Shown here in pieces: positions 25,201 to 38,907 of a DNA stretch of 64,000 bases. The notes beneath the pieces are model-generated. The model did no database searches. It had not been told where the DNA came from and saw only the letters and a program-made list of their open reading frames with translations. This stretch comes from Endothia cerciana (taxonomy: Eukaryota; Ascomycota; Sordariomycetes; Diaporthales; Cryphonectriaceae): positions 496,001-560,000 of the forward strand of contig JALRMH010000005.1 of assembly GCA_026119935.1 (NCBI GenBank), written 5' to 3'. Every line of letters begins with the position of its first letter. Position 1 is the first letter of the stretch. The translations under genes and the position numbers were made by a program.

Positions 25201-28200
25201 CAAGCCCAGTCCGGACTTTTAAGCTTATCACACTGATAAGAGGCCAGAGCCCCAAAAAAAAAATCTCCGACAGCGGCAATTCAAACCTCTGTGATACGAG
25301 TTCTCCAGCAGTGGAAATAAAGGGCACGTACGATAAGGCGCGAGATCGTTGCGGGCTTTGTCATTTCCGGAGCAGTGGTGAGGCACGGAAATGACAAGAT
25401 GGTTCTGATTTCTGATATCATTTCTGACCGGCCCTGACATGCCGCGGGTGACGCAGGAGTCTCCTGACCATCCATCAACGACATTGGGAGGGAGTTCAAA
25501 GAGATTGTGTCTCAGGCCAAGAGAGGCCACCAGCAGGTCGAAGCGATCACAACAATTACGGGAAGACCCACGATCTGCAACCGGCACGTCAGAATGGTCC
25601 TGACGGCATCGTGGGCCGCGGGCCCACATGCGGGACGCCCGGTGGCCCAGCTTGCGCCTGACAGGTTGAGGCTCACGATCTGGGATGCAACGCCTGTCCG
25701 GTTTGGGGTTGTGGTTTTCAACCTCATCCCGAGCAGGCCGAGCTCGCCATCCTAATCCCGCCATTGTCCCCTCGAGGCCGTGTGATGCTTGCAGGTGCAT
25801 GTGAGGGCACACGGCAACTCGTCCAGTCCGAAGCCGTGATTGTCACATTTTCCAATGCTGTATCTCAGATGGCCGCTGATAAGGCCGCCCAAGGGAAGTC
25901 CCCACTTGATACCGACTTCCACGGGGCAGCTCGACGATGAGATGCCTCGCCGCACGGACGCATCAGGCGAAGGAGACCTGTCGTTTTCGATATCGGCGGC
26001 GAGAGTCGACATTTCGCTATCCCGCTTCCAGGATCCCATAATCCTCCAGGACACACCACAGCCAGCCGCCTCTGGATTTCTCGGGTACACCCCGGGCCGT
26101 GTGCCTAATACCCTCATAAGAATCAAAAAACCCGGCAGTGCAGCTGATCTCCCACCAACCTTGCGCTCCGCACAGATGTAGGGAGATCGCACGCCTCCCC
26201 ATTCAATATACGGCATAGCGATGCTATTATGTATACAGTAGCGCATCTCGACAGGCCCAGGGCCTTCAAGAAGGATAAAAGGTTCGATTGTGCGCACAAG
26301 CCCCTGCGCGGGCCGAGTGATCTTCCTTACGGAACCCTATCGAAGAGATACGATGCCTTGCTCGGTTGCATCAAGAGAGTGTTTTGACCATGTCGATAGC
26401 GCCCGCCGCCTAGCCTGAAACCCCCTTGATATCTCTTGTCTAATATCTGGCGGGCACAGCGCTAGCAAATGATGGTTGTTTCTTCTCGCTGGAAGATGTT
26501 GGAGGCGGTGAGCAGCGATGTTGCAGGGCGATCAAGTTCCATGGTAGGTGGGATGGAGCTGATTCTAGGTCTTCCTGACCGGACAGACTGCTGAGTCGTG
26601 ATGGTTGGTATAGCACTGCGCTTCTGATAAAGTAGAGGCGTCTGGACCGGTCTCGAAGTGGAGCTCGCATCAACCTTAATCCCATGCCCACTGACGAAAC
26701 AAACCCCATCGGTCGTCCCATACTATAGTAGTGCTGCCCCACGCAATATGTCATGTATGATGCCTCCCCAGATATTCCTCCACAGATCTTGAGTGGTATT
26801 GCGGAGAAGAAAGTCATCAACCTGCCTTGCGGGGCGCAGGAGCTCGTTGAACATTTATAGGCCTGGTCTACTCCCGTCATTCCATCAGAATTCTGCCATT
26901 CTCGATGGAGGCCTCCCTCCGGATGATGCGCTGGTCTCGTACAGGATTTGCCTGGAGACTAGAAGGGAGACATGCGTAGATGTCTACAAGACCAGGCTTT
27001 CCAGGCCTCACTGCCGAGTCAAAACTTGCATCCAGAGAGACCCAACCAGGATCCCTCCCGCGCGTTTCAGACTGGACATGGAAATGTGGGAAGATGAGGG
27101 TATCGCCGCTCGAGCTACGGGCTGCTCACCGGGCCTTCTGTTACGGCTCAAACCGTATGGTAGATTTCGAGGAGCAGAGCCAGTCTCTCTGGCTGGGGTA
27201 CCCGCTGTGAGACTCAGGACCCCAAACTGTCCTATCGTCCTTATCAGCCTTTAGCATGCGGGGCAACTGTCAAGGTGCTCCAGACTCCAAGCCGCCGATT
27301 GACCAATCAGAATCCCTATGACTATGTATGGTTATTTTGGGGGGGGGGGGGCCGAGCTGGTGGTCCTAGCGCAGTGCAGCTCCAAGTACGTACACTATTA
27401 CGCAATAACAGGTGACAACAGCCCAGGGTGGCTGATCCCGCCAGGACTGTCAGCGCACGGTAGCGACGACATCCCATCCATCATCCCCTGACCTTTCCAT
27501 AGCACCCATGTCATGTACCCCATACGAATACCACGGCATGCAACTCCACATGCTCTTCCAGTAGACTGCATCCTATGTCCCGGGTGTGAGGTCTAGGACA
27601 CCCCCCAGCAGCACCACCAGCAGCAGCAGCAGCATGCACGGACAACAAGCATAGCGCGGGGTCATCATTCGAGCATCATGCGTTGCCAGCGCATGCCGTG
27701 GCCTTTTTGTGTACATATGACCCCAAGACATGAGTATGCACGTCTTACCATCGTACAGTATACTCCGGTACCACGGTATGATACCTACTGGGCTGTTGAA
27801 TTGGATGCAGCCCCAAGGACTGACTAGGCTCAGGAGCGTGGTCACCTTCTCCCGGCACACAAAGGCGGACAGACGTTAAGACGGCTACCGATCATGATAC
27901 GTCGATGCGCTCTACTCGACACAGCTGACGCTCTTCTCTGAATATCCCTGCAGGGGGGTTGGTCCTCCATCAGATGACTAGATATCGCTCTGCTTGATGT
28001 TAATAACCCCCTGAAGTATCTGCTCACCGGGCCGCGGTGCTACCCACGGAGGATCGGTCCCCGAGGGTCGAGTTCTAAGGTTCTGGTCACAAACTCGAGC
28101 AGGCCGCATACCCATCTTCACTCCCGGCTGTTGCGGAGTTACTCAATCTGCAGACGGGACAGGGACTGGCTCGCGCCCTTGAGGTAGACTTATGCCAATA

Positions 28201-31200
28201 TGGCGAGGGGCTGTTGAGCACGGTGGTCAGACAGCACGCCTCACCATCCGATTCTGCGTTCCGGTAGCAATCACAATACCTAGCTTCCTTCTGCCCTACC
28301 CTGACGAGCCAAGCACGCAGGGACTCTGGATGTTCAGGAACAGCCGTCGGAGCAGGTACCCCAAGGTCCTGGTCGACCTTACGAATTCCGGTTCATCGCC
28401 GTCCAGGTCGACCTGAAGAGGTCCCCCCCCCCCGTGAGATGGCATTCTCGAGGATATCGACCGAGCCTTGATCGCAATCTTCGAGCACAATCTGGTTTTC
28501 GGACCATGAAAAGGAGGGTGACGCCGCTGCAGAGCGGCCGAGAAGGTGGTGTGGTCTATGTCGTCCGCAGGTAGTCGGCCGCGGGTCGTCCGGCGCAGAG
28601 AGACACGTCGTCTACCGTTATGCCTCGCAGCAATCTAGTACGTCCGTACATGGGTCGCGAACGCCCATCCGGCCCCGCCCACCAGCCCCGGGCACGGATC
28701 TTAAGACGGTCTCTATGCTTCTGCAGGCCCAGCCCCGCTGATCGTCATTGGCCTTGCTGTTTTAAACGCAAACCTCTGGGACGCTGCTGTGGCTCTGTGG
28801 CCAATAGACACCTGGACACTGTCTTGTCTTGGTGGTGGCTGATGCCTGCAGGACCGTCTCGTCGCAACCCGCCAACTTATCTCGCATAGTTATTGATTGC
28901 GCGGTCACGTACAGACTAGGGAGGGAGCACCTGCCCGTTGCAACCCGCTTGGAACGCAAGTAAGATGTCTCAGAGACTTTGACTGAGTTCCAGAAGAAGA
29001 CCAGAAGAAGTGTACCAAGTGGGCATTAGCTGGAATTCTCAGAGCCACGTCGTTGGCCGCCATGTTCGCAAGATCAGCGCCGACCGAGCCACGTGCCGGG
29101 TAGATGAACCTTCAGAGCGGTGTGCGAGCATTCCTGGAGGTCTTGTGGTTCCAAAGTTCTGGGGAGTCGTCTCAAACTGGTCCGGCCAACGCTTCCAATC
29201 GCATTCCGGGCATTGTATGAAAGGCGCTTCTGGCGTCTCTCCAACCGAACACGACGTCCGTACGGACGGACTACTCCGTAAGACGCGCAAAAGCAACAAG
29301 GCCGGGCTGCCAAAGGCCCCTGTGGCAGAGTGTGACTGGAAGTGGTCTAGGCCGATTCCGCGATGCAGAAACTTGGTCCTCAATGACGTCGAGCCGCGTT
29401 TCATACACAGGGCCAACATCGAGAGCTATGCTGCCAGATCGAAGAAGCCTAACGCCCCGGTGCCACAAACACGGGGCCCACAGCGTCTTTGCTGGCGGGT
29501 CCCAAGCAACGCTGTCAAGCGAGCTACAGCGCCTCCGCCCCAAGGAATCCCCACTGAGCCAGGGTGCTCCAGCAGGCCCCCAGCGATGTTCGTGGGCACT
29601 GTATGGACCTTAGGTCCTGGGAACCGAGGGTGCACGGCCACTGAAGGGATCGTCCCCCAGACAGTGCCAGAGACAAACGTTCGACTTCCTGGTCCGGCTC
29701 TGGTCTGGGGTGCTGAGATCCATCATATACTGATGCTATGCTATCTCACGGCCCATCATGCCAACCCAACGACCTAAGATCTTACGGTGAGATTTGGCGG
29801 GTCCTCGCCAGATATGGCCCAGCACACCGAGGAGGCTCTGCCAGACCTTGTCGCCGGGGGTACTCGGGGGGCACAACTTCGAGATATCACTGGGGCAGTT
29901 CAAAATGAGAGGATAAAAATCAAGGCGCAAGCCTCGCCACACCCAAACCATGACAGCTTCGCTAAGAACCTGAATGACGGCTTTCTTAAGACCAATCTCC
30001 AACGTGCAGAGTGCGATCCTGCCGCAACGCTCCCATGGGCCGATGGAGCCGGTTTCCTGCGCCTCGTCTGACCTCAGCAAAGCTGATGTTCCCAAATCGC
30101 ACGATATCATGCTGTGCGGCTCTCTTCTGCCGTCAAGTCTCAGCTGACCGTGGGATCCAAGCTCGATGACGCTCGAAAGTGCTCATCGGCCGGTCCATAT
30201 TTCAGGAGAAATGAGCCCTCCTAATTTGGTGCACGAGGAAACAAGGAAAAGGCCATGCGGGATTCCACCCAGCTTCTGCATTGGCTGTCCCCCCCTGCCT
30301 GGATCATGTGCCTACCGGCTGCTCGGACTCGGACATGAGTCGATACTGCATTGAATGATTGATCATCGACGTTGCTCACAAACATGCGGACATACCTCCG
30401 GCCCTGTAAGATGTGAAGCCCCAAGGTTCACACGTTCTTCGGCGTCCATAACATGGCAATGGCCCCGGCTCTGAAACAAGACGTCCAAAGCCACACGTTG
30501 ACCGCCTTGTCGAATACCCCGATACCCGTTGTCCATACAGGATCCAGCTTCTGAGCCTGTTGTGCAAGGCCAGATCGAGATGTCGATCTCGATGCTCCTG
30601 GTTGCTGTACCCGTCCCGCCCTGTCTTCGGTGATCAGCAGTAGCCACCTCGAAAACCCTCTTGCCTGCCCGCCTGCCAGCTCCTCTGTCGCCAATGGACG
30701 ACTTGTTGGCGCGAGAAGGCTTACATCCTGATGTGCTTGCACCACATTCAGTCTTGAGCAGGTGACCCGGATAACCAGGGGTATGATTCGGTCGTGAAGC
30801 AGTCTAGGAGGACATCCCGCGTGGCGGTCACACATACCATCCAGTAGGGAGAATTTGCTCCTTTAGTTCTCTGGGACTTTTCGACAGTGCCTCCTCGGCC
30901 CGGGACGAGCTCGAGTGAGCCACCAAGAAAGGGATGCGTAGTGACACACCTAACATCAGCAGGCTTCGTCCATCGTCTGTGACGACTGCGCAGCAAGTCA
31001 CGATCCCGCATAACTGTACCATAGTAGAAGCTCACCAAGATGGCCTTCCGGGAGCCTATTCACCTGCAGCACCCCCGATGTAGGGCTTTGGACACACGGC
31101 TGCTGCCCTCAGCAGGATGCTGATCCCTGGTGCGCGCCGACGCCTCAGGCTATGGCCATATCATGTGTACACCTTCTTCTGTCTTCTAGCCCGCGGACCA

Positions 31201-34200
31201 GGCTCCTTCCAGCAATTCTGGTCGGATAGACGCCGGGCCGCCTAGCTCCTCGGGGGATACCAGTTTCCAGAAATGGCGGTGAGGCCCGGGTGTTGGCATC
31301 CTAAGCTACCCGCGCTTGTCTCTGCTTGTCTCTTACAAGAACTCCTGGAACGCGTCCAGCCCGGTGCCAGGCTGCTGTAGTTGTCTCCTCTCCTGAGCTG
31401 CTATAGTGGTGGCGTGATCCGGGGACAAACTGTTTTAGTGGCAGGAATCCCTAGATATGCACCGGCGCCTGGTCTAGGGGTTTAGGCTGCGTGACTGCTT
31501 TGCATAGCGCCTCTGGTAGCCGTACTGGAAGTCAGCCTGGTGCCGGCTAAGGGGGCCTAGCAGATTGGAGCTTGGAATTCCACACGCCGGGGCGTGTAAA
31601 GTGGTCTCCTTTTTGCACTACATTCATACTTCTGATGTCTCCGACCTTAACCTTTTTGCGGACGTTGTCATTCCTCATTGACGGATGGACGGGTGAGGCC
31701 ATGGTCTTCACAAGGTCACGCCTGGGAGCTACGGTAGCTGAAGACTTCTCGTGGAAAAACAGCGCTCTGTGGCAGCAACGTCCCCGCGACCAGTCCGGGA
31801 CGTGCAGGCGCGAAGCACTGGAAGATATGGGGATGAGCTACCAAGGTGATTGTCGAGATGGCGGCTATCTACTGCCGGTCAAGTGACCTCCAGCTGACGC
31901 TGTGCGTATTTTGTCTTGTGCGATTGGGTCTAGGAACCCCATGACGAAAGCCAGGTTCGGGGCCTTATCGTCTATGTGAAGGCCCAAGGGGTCCACATCA
32001 CGCCGGCCGTGAGGGGGATTGGGAGCTATCACCGTCCTAGGGGTGCCGTGGAAGCACAGTGCGGGTGGGTAGAGTATGTTGGGGCCGAAGGACTCCCTAC
32101 GAGACTCGACGTGGAAGGTGCCCTAAGTCCTCCGCAGGAAGGTTATCGTGTGGCTCACCCCTGGGCCGAGTGGCCCGGTGCTTACGCTGTCCTCCGCATC
32201 ACCACTTCTCGGAAGAAGAAGACGCAGGGCGAGGTGTGGAATTCACGTCGAGGTACGGACGCGGGGAGGTGACGTTACGTCGTTTTCGCGAGGGCCTTAA
32301 ACCCGCCGGGCGAAGGGGGGAGGGGGATGCTGCGCGTCATCCTTGCTGCGGCATGTCCAATACGTGGTGGAGTAGCGTTCTTCCCGGGACATGACTGACG
32401 GAATATCAATATTGGACATTGGCGATGCCGGGTCGCGGCGCCGCCTCCTCCGTCGAGCGTCGAGGAAGGTGTGCGCATGGAGAACTAGTGGTGGCGATGA
32501 GGGCCTCACCAATATAAAGTGCGTCCTCCATCGCCCTATGGCGTCCGGGTGCGACGGTGCACCATCTCAAGCGAGGACTGAGCGCTGCCACCCTAGGGCT
32601 ATCAGATATGAGAACCCGAGCATCTGAAGCCGTTGCTGTGCGGCGGTATGGTGGCATCCTGGGTAGGTTCCACGGCAGCCGGTGGATGCTGGGAAGTCAG
32701 CTCTAACCTCCCTGCAATGCTTGAACAACGGCAGTTTGCTATCTCGTCCATGACTAAACCCCTATGGTCTGACGATCTGATATCTCAGCTCGCCGCTAGT
32801 TACTTCTGGCCAGCCGGGCGACCAACGAACAGCACCGCGAGTGGTAACGATTCACGGTGCTTGCCTGCGGCCAACCAACGCATCAACCCACCCGAGGCGG
32901 CAGGTCCTGATGGCAGAATATCTACAAAGCGATGACGCCAGTCGTCCGTGGCAGTGACGCACTCACTCGTCGCTTTGGCGCTCCCCGTGGGCAAAAGGAA
33001 GGACTCCAGGGGAAGGGGAAGCGCAGACGAGCGTCTGGAATAGAGGACGTGCAGGGTGCGAGCAAAGGGGGCACCGTTTCACTGGTATGGACTAGACTGG
33101 GAACGGGACGATAGCTCGGCCGCCTACCAACGATCCGCCACGAGCGTCTGTGAAACACAAGGGCAAGCTGCCGTGTCCCGAACCCTTCGTGCAGCGAGGA
33201 TGAACGGGAGCTACAGGACGCAGCATGTAGGGACACGCCAGACGAGGTGGCCCCGGGGATGGAGTCATCGACCGGGGGGGGGGGAGGAGCTATCAGTAAT
33301 GCTTCTGTCATATAGATCTGAAGCAGCTAGAGGGGTGCGAAGCCGGAGAACATGTACCAGCGACAATCGATATCGAGGGGCAATGAAGTGAAAGGGTGTC
33401 GAATATGCGACATACCTGAAGGAGCAAGCACGCATGCCTCTTCAGGAATAGGCCAGAAACAATATTTGAACCTCTCCATTTCGAGCTCGCACTGTCTCAT
33501 GCATCGCCATACCACAGTATGGTGTGATGGTGGTGGTAGTTGGTGATAAGGTTTCTCGAGCCCCGCGGCAGCTGGCTCCCGACCACAGACGTCCTTCCTC
33601 ACGTTTAGGCTCGTGACGATAGGCCCATAGCTGGGGCTTACCCTTGAAGAATGGGAGATAGGATCACCCTTGTTGTTTCTGTATGAAGAGCGCGGAAGTG
33701 CGGGTGTGATCTCTTCAAGACCTCTATCGCCGAAGACGAGCGAGACTCCTGGATCGAGACACCCGCGCTCTCCTGCCAGCAGGCGATGACAGTTTTCGAC
33801 TGGCATCCATAAGTTCTTGATACGGTTCCGGTCCATCGGGGGGGCGAGCAGCAGAACTTCAGTATTCTCGCAGCCTCCCACGGCAGCCGGTCAACCAGGC
33901 GGGCCTCACTACTGCAGCGGTTGCAGGCGGCGGACCAGAGTTTCTTAAGCGCCGGCACCGCAGCGGCCTGCCTGCTATGCCCAGACAACTGGCATATGTA
34001 GCTGAGACGAGTGGCGATTCCCTCAACAGAAAACAAAAACTGGATAGCAGAGATCATCAACAGACCCCAAAAGCAAGATACGATGTTCTCAGCGTCTTAT
34101 CAAACACGGACTTTGGTTGGTGCCCACTACCAGTGTCGGGCTTGGTATGACGCCGTTCATGCGGTTGAGTATGGGTCGCGCGCAGTTGATCATCGCACCA

Positions 34201-37200
34201 TGCACGAAGGGGCCTGGGAGGGTTGTTTTTTTAGGGGTCCTCGGCATGCCCCGGTCGTAACTGTGGTGTTGTGTCTACTACGCCTATAGACTCTGCCTGG
34301 ACTCGACTCTGGGCAACCCAGCCTTCCATGGACGACTTACGGACATCGCCGGGCTCGAGGACCCTCCAATACACCGTTTCCGACCGGCCCGACCGGCCCG
34401 GGACACTGAATACAGTCTAAGGGAACCGTCGGATCATGTCTACCATCAAACATCAACTGCTCGAGCCGAGACATCTCGTCCACGCGAGCCTCGCCTGATA
34501 TCCCACAGTCCCACATACCTGCCATCAGGGTCGTGTAGCCTTGCGGGTCCTGACGGCGATTATTCCCCGCCTTCCCGACTCCGCGAGATCCACGGCATGT
34601 GAATAGTCACTATAGACCAGTGTTGACTTCCATGGTGTCTGGCTGGCATTCTGGATGGCTTATGCAATTCCACACAGTTGATGACACCACGGCTATCAAC
34701 GGGAGGAGTATTGATAATACTACATTTTCGCCACACCTGCCGGACTACTCAATACCTTACCCGACTTATGCCACGAGGCGGCAGACGCACACCACCTCCT
34801 GTCTGGTATGATATATCTGACGTTGCTCGGTGGTGTGCATCGCATTTTCCTCCGCAGCGGCCCCATTGGGGAATGGCGAGTCTCGAACCGCATGGAAATC
34901 TCGCATCCATTGGGCGAGATTCCCCATGTCTCTCTGCTACAGAGTTTTTTGGTGGTGCAGCATTAGGCCGGGATGCCAAAAGGGCCTTGAGCCAGAGAGG
35001 GTGGGTGGCATGGCGCATCTGCAACCTGCACCTCCTGCTGTAGCGCCGACGCCACAAATGTAGCGCAAAGTTTCCGGTGTGCCATCTAGGGCGCGCTGGT
35101 GGACTGACATTTCCATGTCTGATGAAATTTCCGGCATGGACGGGATTGGCTCAGGAGTCAGGACACACCCTGCGTTATCTATTCGCCTCCTTCTACATCT
35201 CCGGTCGCCGCACCTGTCTGGGCTGTGCATGTAGATATGCCGCCCAGCCGCCCTCCCTACCGAGGTGGATGTCTCGTAATAGCGACAGATCCTTCCTCCT
35301 CAACGGATCTTCACATGGCTATGGCAGGCCCCCAGGACCGAGAGCGGGCAACTGTAACCGTACCCTACCGACGACGCCGAGCGTCAGAATCTAGCCACCC
35401 CGGACTGATGGCAGATGGAAGTGACGAGGTCTGTTGATGATCTGGCAGGCCTATGCGACGCACTCCACAAATCTTGGGGGGCTGACTTTGACATCACCTT
35501 GGCCGTTGTCATCCAGCGTGCTTTGCGTGCACAGCTGGCATGCGATGGCAAGCACGAAAACGCACTCGGTGTGGCAAACCTGCATGGTTCTCGTATGCGC
35601 TGATGTTTGGGGTTAAGCCATCAACGTCACCCACAAGCTCATTGGACAATTCCAGGACCCTCGAGTTCAGTTCACTGACACCGCGGCTGCGTGCGTTACC
35701 GGAGATGCAGGATAGCGGGTCCCCACCGGCCGAGAGCGTCTAGAGCTCGTAGGACGAGACAGCCGTTGGATGGACACGAGAGTACTGCGGCCCCCCTGAG
35801 GCCTGGACCATGACGAGGGACTGCGAGAGACTGGCCTGGTTGTCTCTGCATTGCCTGACGACGACCTGCCACTGAACTTCATGGTGTGCCAACCCCAATG
35901 CTGACCGTTGGTTATGATGCCGACGACCTACTGACTTACCCGTATTGCGTAGACATTGGCCGGTGGCCGGACGCCAACATGCACGGCAGCATCGCCCAAA
36001 CACATCAGCCATGTGCCCACGGCTTCTGTAGCTCTCCGATGTATTATGTCTACCTATTCTCTGACGGTGGACGTCTCCCCCCAGCCCAGGACGCGGCGGC
36101 CACCCTAGCATATCAGCGTTAGGGTAGCTTTAGTTGAATTCTACACGTTTCTATATACAACAAGAGACGAAGGCAAAATGCGGAACTTGGTTCTACCGAA
36201 ACCATCACCTGACTGGGTCCTTCGAAGGCATTTCAAGCTGCCGGGGCGACGGCAATCATCGCTAACCACCTCTCGGGCGTCCAGCTGGAAGGTTCCCATC
36301 GACTACCTATAGCCTCGTCCTGTCCCCCCTCTACTGCACCGAGAGTCCAGCCAGAGTTGGCAGAGCGGAGTTCGGAGCAGCTAGAATCATACCGCAGCTC
36401 TTGGCGTCTTGCGAGCATCATCATGGTGGGATACAGGAGCATCGTTAAGTGTGACGCTTGAAGGCCTCCTCCCGATATCAGGCTGCTACCCTATTTAGCA
36501 TCCCTCGCTGCACCCCATACATGGCCGAGACTAGCTCGGTGTGGGGACCCCATGTACCAAGCTGGTGGGATGTGATGGTTTCGGCGAGGAGTGTTGCGGC
36601 TGGTCGACGGGACGATCTAGCGGGATGGGGACGTCGGGCTCCTTCCTGTGAGGGTCAGTCGTCTCTGGGGACTCAGACAGCCAAACCGGTGCCTCATGTC
36701 GTCTTTGCGTCGTCACAGATGTGTCCCTCGACCGAGTTCCATAGGCCTATGGAGTCGACGGCTCGAAGATGGGCACAGGGACCTCCGTGGAAATCAAAAT
36801 GTCAAATCACGCGTTTCCTCCGAGTTTAGGAAGGAGGTCGCAGAGCTCAGCAAGATCGCGGGTGTGAACTGGCACAGGATGACACGGCTCGATGACAGTA
36901 TTCCCAGCTCCCTATCGAGCCTACCTACCTTCATAATCCTCACATGTTTCTTGTTCGTACGTCACACATGACGAAATAATATACGATGGACACTGAGCGA
37001 GTCCATCCGACGCGCCCTCAATGCAACCCCCTACCGTCCAGACGCCAGGAAAAATCAACACGGGATAGGCACCTCCTCCTTCTGGTTCTTTACAATGCAC
37101 ACCCTACCACCACCACTAGACATTGAGGCAGGAAAATAATAGCCAAGGACCCCAATCGTAGACAGCCACAGACAGCACTGCACAGAGGGTCCTCGATACT

Positions 37201-38907
37201 TGGCCTCTCCAACGCTCCGTTTCCGATGACGCAGATCCCCCCGAAGAGTCTGGCGCAGTAGCAGACACATAAATTATGCCTGGAAGGAGTCAACTACACC
37301 ATTGCGGACAGGGTCTGGACCAAGATGTCTCCGATTAGGGGGCTAGACAAAGAAACCAGGAATGTGGCATCAGGCCAGCGCAAGGTGTGGACCCTGAATC
37401 TAGGATCGACAGATCGGCCAGCCACCGTCTCGGAGACTTGTGAGACTACATCTCTCAACATCACGCAATGTGATATCAGCAACGGGGCACAAAAGAAACC
37501 AGCTCGAGTTGACACAAATGCACGAGAGACTCAGCAATTTGTTTGACGTCATCATCGCTCTGCTTGTAGAACAGAGCAGCACCATATTCAAGAGTCGGTG
37601 GTATCGGCGGGTATGTCTGCCCTAGGTGTGTCTGCAGAAAGTTGGGAGGAACCAGGCTGGTGTTGGTGGCGAACTTGCCAAACGCATGATTCGACCTCAT
37701 TTTGATATCATAGTGCTTCATGATCCACAATAAGACGATGTAGAGCGGAGTACTAGAGCACTAGATGGTCGGAGGTCGTTGATGCAAGTGAAAATGATAC
37801 CGCAGAGCAGCTCCTTGGATATCAGAAGAAAGTTCAGGAGGGCTTGGAAGATCATGAGGACAAGAGGAGAGATATGCATTCGTATGTAGGAGTTTAGTAA
37901 GAGGCCGCTTGCCCCCTAAGGGATACAGCGTGTGCTCGATCAAGTAAAAGAAAGTCAGGCACAGGTCCTAGGTGTTCTATCACGAGTAGAATACGAGCAA
38001 CAGATTTTCGGAGGTTGATTTTTATATCTTCAGCCCTGTATCTCTTCAGCCTCTGTTGACGCGCAAGGCCAAATTTTTGACCGTGATCCGGTGCTCAACC
38101 TTGACTACCGTGAGAGCTGCACCAAACAGAGAGGCTGGAGTCATAGACTGGCTGGCCACTGACGCTAATACGTACAATCAATGTCTCATGGGGCTTTCCA
38201 CGACCATTCAACGCCTCATTGTCTCTGGTTCTCATCCCTTAAAGTCTTTCTAGGCATGACCAGTTCGTCTACGGCCACTGCACACAAGCTACTAGGCCAG
38301 ATGTACTGTCTACGGCAGACTGTAGGACGAACATGATTCAAAGTAGAGAAAAGGTTGTATGAAGTCAAATAATGGAAGACAATTGGACGTTCTCTAGCGC
38401 CATGTGTGTGATGGTGAGACGTGCTGTGCCTTTATAATGGTGAACACAATCGCTAGACCAAGGGCATGCCCACCTACCTGAGCAGGTCCGCGCTACCTAT
38501 CTCAACTCCTTGTCAGGCCAACATGGTTGAGAGAAGGAAGAGATGAAGCTCCAGAGCAATGCGTATAGGGCGTTCCAGCAGGAGGTCAAGTGGACCTGGG
38601 GAGCGGTCGCACCTTTTACATAACGTCGAAAGCTGAAATATCGTGGACGAGACGGCATTGGACCTAGGAAAACTAGGGTCTCGGCAGCATCACATGCTCT
38701 TCAAGAGCAGTGAGGCAGAGCTGTCCGTAGAAGACCGCAGCACGCTGCGCGCCAATGCTATCAAAAGCTGGCTCGACATGCTAGAGCCTCCATACAGAGG
38801 AAAGGCGATAGCCACATCTACCTCACTTGTCAGGGCATGAGGAAGAAGGAAAATGCTTATAGGGGCTACAATCCGCTATGTAAATCAGACAATGAATAGC
38901 GACTCGT
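22200..38907. other. Gene-poor block of about 16.7 kb, no recognisable gene
   Basis: I find no domain, transposase, reverse transcriptase or conserved motif in any frame, and no consistent exon chain. The longest open frame is 29010-29777 (+, 255 codons), with weaker ones at 25228-25812 (-) and 33327-33881 (-). None looks like a known protein, and the first is also open antisense over much of its length. A cluster of minus-strand fragments at 37476-37943 could be a relic but is not identifiable. Sequence landmarks are an A/T-only low-complexity stretch near 24577-24614, a 13-G tract at 27339-27351, CAG/CCA repeats near 27607-27630 and an 11-G tract at 33274-33284. Heavy C-to-T (RIP-like) erosion is not obvious, since GC content stays moderate. 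Confidence 0.5.
24577..24614. repeat. A/T-only low-complexity stretch
   Basis: Repeated TTAAAAA/TTAATTAAAAA units, 38 bases with no G or C, isolated within the gene-poor block. Confidence 0.9.

Noticed and set aside
22200..38907. RIP-mutated transposons filling the gene-poor block
   Set aside because: No AT-rich collapse or transposase/reverse-transcriptase remnants could be recognised by eye; left as unexplained rather than called.
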